Assembly: GCA_902766325.1 (NCBI GenBank)
Contig: CACXDF010000009.1
Span: 1-9,179 of the forward strand
Direction: 5' to 3'
Length of the DNA: 9,179 nt
Source of the DNA: an uncultured Eubacteriales bacterium
Lineage (GTDB): Bacteria > Bacillota > Clostridia > Christensenellales > DTU072
Shown: positions 6,728 through 9,179 of the stretch, in pieces
Numbering within the stretch: position 1 is the stretch's first letter
Layout: every line of letters begins with the position of its first letter
Made by a program: the position numbers and the translations under genes
Notes under the pieces: generated by a model
Seen by the model: the letters and a program-made list of their open reading frames with translations, nothing else
What the model was told of the DNA's origin: nothing
Database searches by the model: none

Positions 6728-7723
6728 TTATTCTTCTTTATCGTTTAGTTCTTCGTCCAGTTTGGTTTTCATCTTTTTGAGTTTTTTTGCGATAGGCGAT
6801 TTGGTCTCGCGTACCACTTGCGGCTTACGGATGCGTTCTTCCCGTTCGGGCAGTTTATCGCCGTCTATCGGGAGAGTCACGTTATCGGTGCGAAGACGGA
6901 CTTCCGTTTGCGCATAGGGAATGGAAATACCCTTCCGCTTAAACTCGTTGAAGACGTTTTCCGTGACGTAATAGTACACGTCCCAGTAGTCGTCGGAGTC
7001 GCACCAGCAGTTGGCAAAAAAGTCTATTCCGCTCGAGCCGAGCGTTTTTAACCGGCAGAAGGGGATCGGGTCTTCTTTTATTCTGTTGTAAGAATGCATA
7101 ACGGCGAGTACGACGGCCTTTACTTCTTCGACGTCCGATTCGTAAGCGACGGAAAAAGTAAAATCGACGCGCCGCGTGCCGTTGGCTCCGTAATTCGTTA
7201 AAGAAGAATTAACGATGGTCGAGTTGGGGAGCATGATCTTTTTGTTATCCGTGCTGTTGATCGTCGTGAAAAGGAAGTTGATATCCTGTACCGTGCCGGT
7301 CACGTCGCCCGAAGTAATGAAGTCGCCTTTATTGATCATGTGCATGGAGACGATGATCAAACCGCTGGCGAGGTTGGCGATATAACTTTGCAAAGCCATG
7401 CCGACGGCCAAAATAGCGGCGGAAATGGCGGTCAGGACGCCGCTCAGGTTAACGCCGATGATGGATAGAAGTATAAGGATAAGGATAAGATATAACAAAT
7501 ACTTGACGATGTTCAGGATAAAGGACTGACCGATTTTTTCTATTTTCGACCGTTTTAAAATACGCCGCGTCAATTTAACGAGCAGTTTTACCAGTATGAT
7601 CCCGATCAACAAAGCGGCGAAAAACAAAAGAACATTCCAATACTTCGTCGTAAAGAAAACGACGATATCGTCCCAAATCTGCTTGAAATCGAACGACCCC
7701 TCGGCCGCGGTCAAAAAGTACAT
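6728..7723 (-). CDS. mscS: MscS-family mechanosensitive ion channel
   Basis: Small-conductance mechanosensitive channel of the cytoplasmic membrane that opens under membrane tension to release solutes on hypo-osmotic shock. With ATG 7723 the product is 331 residues: helices at about 30-50, 69-90 and a Gly/Ala-rich pore-lining third helix at about 95-128 (AAILAVGMALQSYIANLASGLI), then the beta domain beginning GDFITSGDVTGTVQDI, the signature KKIMLPNSTIVNSSLTNY (161-178), and an alpha/beta domain. The highly charged tail (PIAKKLKKMKTKLDEELNDKEE) should be cytoplasmic. Longer starts exist: ATG 7762 (344 residues, weak AGAGG site) and TTG 7786 (352 residues). I prefer 7723 because GGAG at 7737-7734 precedes it by 10 bases and a near-consensus promoter overlaps both longer starts. 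First gene of the operon with the SGNH hydrolase and rarA. Confidence 0.92.
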   Translation of the reverse strand: MYFLTAAEGSFDFKQIWDDIVVFFTTKYWNVLLFFAALLIGIILVKLLVKLTRRILKRSKIEKIGQSFILNIVKYLLYLILILILLSIIGVNLSGVLTAISAAILAVGMALQSYIANLASGLIIVSMHMINKGDFITSGDVTGTVQDINFLFTTINSTDNKKIMLPNSTIVNSSLTNYGANGTRRVDFTFSVAYESDVEEVKAVVLAVMHSYNRIKEDPIPFCRLKTLGSSGIDFFANCWCDSDDYWDVYYYVTENVFNEFKRKGISIPYAQTEVRLRTDNVTLPIDGDKLPEREERIRKPQVVRETKSPIAKKLKKMKTKLDEELNDKEE

Positions 7724-7752
7724 TGTGGTTTCGCTCCGAAATCTTTTTTTCC

Positions 7753-7781
7753 AGTATACCATTTTTGCCTCTTTTTGTAAA
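7753..7781 (-). promoter_or_regulatory. Promoter of the mscS-SGNH hydrolase-rarA operon
   Basis: On the minus strand, TTTACA (7781-7776) and TATACT (7758-7753) are separated by 17 bases, each one base away from the sigma-A consensus. Transcription would begin near 7746, about 23 bases ahead of the preferred mscS ATG at 7723 and downstream of the candidate starts at 7786 and 7762. Confidence 0.65.
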
Positions 7782-7861
7782 TACAAAACGCCCGTGATTT
7801 CTCAGCCCGCGGCCTTACTTGTCGCTTTCTTGCCGTCTCATTGTTTTCCGAAATCGATATA

Positions 7862-7948
7862 AATGCATAAAAAATAAATTATTCATAAAATTATGCATAA
7901 ATATAGGTATTTTATAAAAATTATTCAGAATATTTTGCGAAATATGCA
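7862..7948. promoter_or_regulatory. Putative ArgR/AhrC operator cluster (ARG-box-like half sites)
   Basis: ArgR binds paired 18-base boxes with half sites TGAAT and ATKCA. By eye, 7862-7879 matches the Bacillus-type box (remembered as CATGAATAAAAATKCAAK) at about 14 of 18 positions. Further half sites occur at 7881-7885 (ATTCA), 7893-7898 (ATGCAT), 7923-7927 (ATTCA) and 7944-7948 (ATGCA). They sit just upstream of the argC -35 element, as expected for arginine repression. No single full palindrome is convincing, and AT-rich DNA gives such matches by chance, so this rests largely on context. Confidence 0.35.
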
Positions 7949-7956
7949 ATTTTTAT

Positions 7957-7985
7957 TTGACTTTTTTCGTAGGGGATATTACAAT
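7957..7985 (+). promoter_or_regulatory. Promoter of the argCJ operon
   Basis: TTGACT (7957-7962) and TACAAT (7980-7985) are 17 bases apart, each one base from the sigma-A consensus. Transcription would start near 7992, giving a leader of about 35 bases. The upstream A/T tracts could also act as an UP element. Confidence 0.75.
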
Positions 7986-8026
7986 TTGATAAAACGGAAA
8001 TCGTAACGATTGTCGGGAGAAAAAAT

Positions 8027-8938
8027 ATGACGAAAGTTTTTATCGACGGTAGCGCCGGAACGACCGGACTTCGGATCGCGGACAGGTTGTCGCAAAGAAA
8101 GGATCTGGATCTTATCATTCTTTCGGACGACGTCCGTAAGGACTATAACGCCCGTAAGGACGCTATAAACAGTGCGGATATCGTATTTTTGTGCTTGCCC
8201 GACGCCGCCGCAAAAGAAGCGGCGAGTATGGTAGAAAACAAATCGGTCAAAATCATCGACACGTCCACCGCGCATAGGACGGACGACGATTGGACGTACG
8301 GCTTTCCGGAGATCGTGGGTAAAGAAAAGATCTTCGCGTCGAATCTTATCGCCAATCCTGGTTGCCATGCGAGCGGTTTTATCGCGCTCGTAGCGCCTCT
8401 TATTAAGGCGGGCGTCTTGAAGAAAGAGGCAAAACTCAGCTGTTTTTCTTTGACCGGATACACGGGCGGCGGAAAAAAGATGATCGCCGATTACGAGGCG
8501 GCGGGTAAAAAGTACGACGCGCCCCGTCAATACGGACTGACGCAAGTCCATAAGCACTTGCCGGAAATGAAAAAGGTGTGCGGCATCGAATACGCGCCCT
8601 GTTTCTGTCCGGTAGTCGGAAATTTCCCCTGCGGTATGGAAGTGACGGTGCCTGTCTTTAAAGAGGATCTGACGATCGGACTCGAAGGAATAAAAGAAGT
8701 TTATAAAGACTTTTTTACCGGGAAGATCGTTCGTTTTTCGGAAGAAACGGAAGACGGCTTTTTATCGAGCGGCATTATGGCGGGAAAGGACGGAATGATC
8801 GTATCCGCTTTCGGAAACGAAGATCGTTTGTTGCTTGTGTCCCGCTTCGATAATTTGGGAAAGGGCGCCAGCGGCGCGGCCATTCAGAATATGAATATCC
8901 TGCTCGGCGAGGACGAGACGACGGGATTGATATTATAA
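8027..8938 (+). CDS. argC: N-acetyl-gamma-glutamyl-phosphate reductase, short type 2 form
   Basis: Reduces N-acetyl-glutamyl-5-phosphate to N-acetylglutamate semialdehyde with NADPH, third step of arginine (ornithine) synthesis; cytoplasmic. The 303-residue product has the dinucleotide-binding loop FIDGSAGTTGLRI (5-17), LCLPDAAAKEA (55-65), DTSTAHR (78-84), the catalytic Cys113 in NPGCHASG (111-117), and HKHLPEM (175-181) in the active-site half. The length (about 300 rather than about 345) and the VFIDGSAGTTG opening mark the type 2 family, which aligns poorly with E. coli or B. subtilis ArgC. The ATG at 8027 is preceded by GGGAG (8015-8019) seven bases away. argJ follows after 11 bases, confirming the arginine context, and the preceding promoter region carries ArgR-like half sites. 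Confidence 0.96.
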   Translation: MTKVFIDGSAGTTGLRIADRLSQRKDLDLIILSDDVRKDYNARKDAINSADIVFLCLPDAAAKEAASMVENKSVKIIDTSTAHRTDDDWTYGFPEIVGKEKIFASNLIANPGCHASGFIALVAPLIKAGVLKKEAKLSCFSLTGYTGGGKKMIADYEAAGKKYDAPRQYGLTQVHKHLPEMKKVCGIEYAPCFCPVVGNFPCGMEVTVPVFKEDLTIGLEGIKEVYKDFFTGKIVRFSEETEDGFLSSGIMAGKDGMIVSAFGNEDRLLLVSRFDNLGKGASGAAIQNMNILLGEDETTGLIL

Positions 8939-8949
8939 GGAGATAAAAA

Positions 8950-9179
8950 ATGAAAATGATCGAAGGCGGCGTTTGCGCCGCGCAAGGCTTTACGGCGGGC
9001 GGTGTGCATTGCGGTATCCGTAAAAACCGTTCCAAAAGGGATCTGGCGCTGATCTACAGTTCCGTTCCCGCGACGGCGGCGGCCGTTTATACCACCAACC
9101 TTGTCAAAGGCGCGCCTCTTGTCGTCACGAAAAGAAACATTGCCGACGGAAAGGCGCAATGCGTGATCTGCAACAGCGG
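8950..9179 (+). CDS. argJ: Glutamate N-acetyltransferase (ornithine acetyltransferase), 5' part only
   Basis: ArgJ transfers the acetyl group from N-acetylornithine to glutamate, recycling it in the cyclic arginine pathway; some members also use acetyl-CoA for the first step. Seventy-six codons are visible, running off the right edge, against about 400 in the family. The N-terminus reads MKMIEGGVCAAQGFTAGGV, then SKRDLALIYSSVPATAAAVYTTN and LVKGAPLVVTKRNIADGKAQCVICNSG, the typical opening of the ArgJ alpha chain. The Thr at the autocleavage site lies beyond the window, so monofunctional versus bifunctional activity cannot be judged. AAGGAG (8937-8942) overlaps the argC stop and lies seven bases before the ATG. 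A second ATG two codons later (8956) is possible but less well placed. Confidence 0.93.
   Translation, partial: MKMIEGGVCAAQGFTAGGVHCGIRKNRSKRDLALIYSSVPATAAAVYTTNLVKGAPLVVTKRNIADGKAQCVICNS

Larger units (their letters stand above)
7782..8026. other. Divergent intergenic region between mscS and argC
   Basis: The non-coding space between the two divergent starts is about 300 bases (7724-8026). From about 7782 to 7855 it is of ordinary composition, and I see no gene, RNA or repeat in it. From about 7856 to 7960 it is strongly AT-rich with A/T tracts and repeated TGCAT/ATTCA half sites, then comes the argC promoter and a leader of about 35 bases. Confidence 0.6.

Noticed and set aside
7979..8557. 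192-codon minus-strand frame opposite argC
   Set aside because: It is antisense to an unambiguous argC gene, with highly basic low-plausibility composition.
1..9179. CRISPR array, tRNA, rRNA, transposon or phage genes
   Set aside because: No regularly spaced direct repeats, cloverleaf arms, transposase/integrase motifs or terminal inverted repeats were seen on either strand.

Overview
The window reads as chromosomal DNA of a low-to-moderate GC bacterium of the Bacillota (Firmicutes), most likely an uncultured Clostridia-type lineage. This is inferred from the strong AGGAG-type ribosome binding sites, sigma-A-like promoters with 17-base spacers, tightly packed operons, a RarA/DnaQ-like exonuclease pair typical of Bacillota, and a short (type 2) argC followed by argJ. 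I see no rRNA, tRNA, CRISPR, insertion sequence or phage gene.

Region 1 (1-4053, plus strand) is the end of a nucleotide-sugar operon. It holds the 3' three quarters of a dTDP-glucose 4,6-dehydratase gene (rfbB/rmlB), a UDP-glucuronate 4-epimerase-like gene, a GHMP kinase resembling plant galacturonokinase more than ordinary galactokinase, a small sugar-1-phosphate nucleotidyltransferase and a small membrane protein of unknown function. The first four genes are coupled by a 2-base gap and two 4-base ATGA overlaps. Epimerase, kinase and nucleotidyltransferase together could supply UDP-galacturonate by two routes: from UDP-glucuronate, and by salvage of free galacturonate through galacturonate-1-phosphate. 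That two-route module is the most interesting inference here.

Region 2 (4054-4770) holds a stand-alone DEDDh 3'-5' exonuclease gene with its own promoter. It ends in a near-perfect bidirectional terminator shared with the convergent operon.

Region 3 (4758-7786, minus strand) is a three-gene operon read right to left: an MscS-type mechanosensitive channel, a cytoplasmic SGNH/GDSL hydrolase and the AAA+ ATPase RarA (MgsA). A near-consensus promoter (7753-7781) lies downstream of two candidate mscS start codons and therefore favours the third (7723). The stop codon of rarA sits in the loop of the shared terminator.

Region 4 (7724-9179) starts with a divergent, AT-rich intergenic region containing several ArgR-box-like half sites and a good plus-strand promoter. 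This leads to argC and the first 76 codons of argJ, the start of an arginine biosynthesis operon that continues beyond the right edge.
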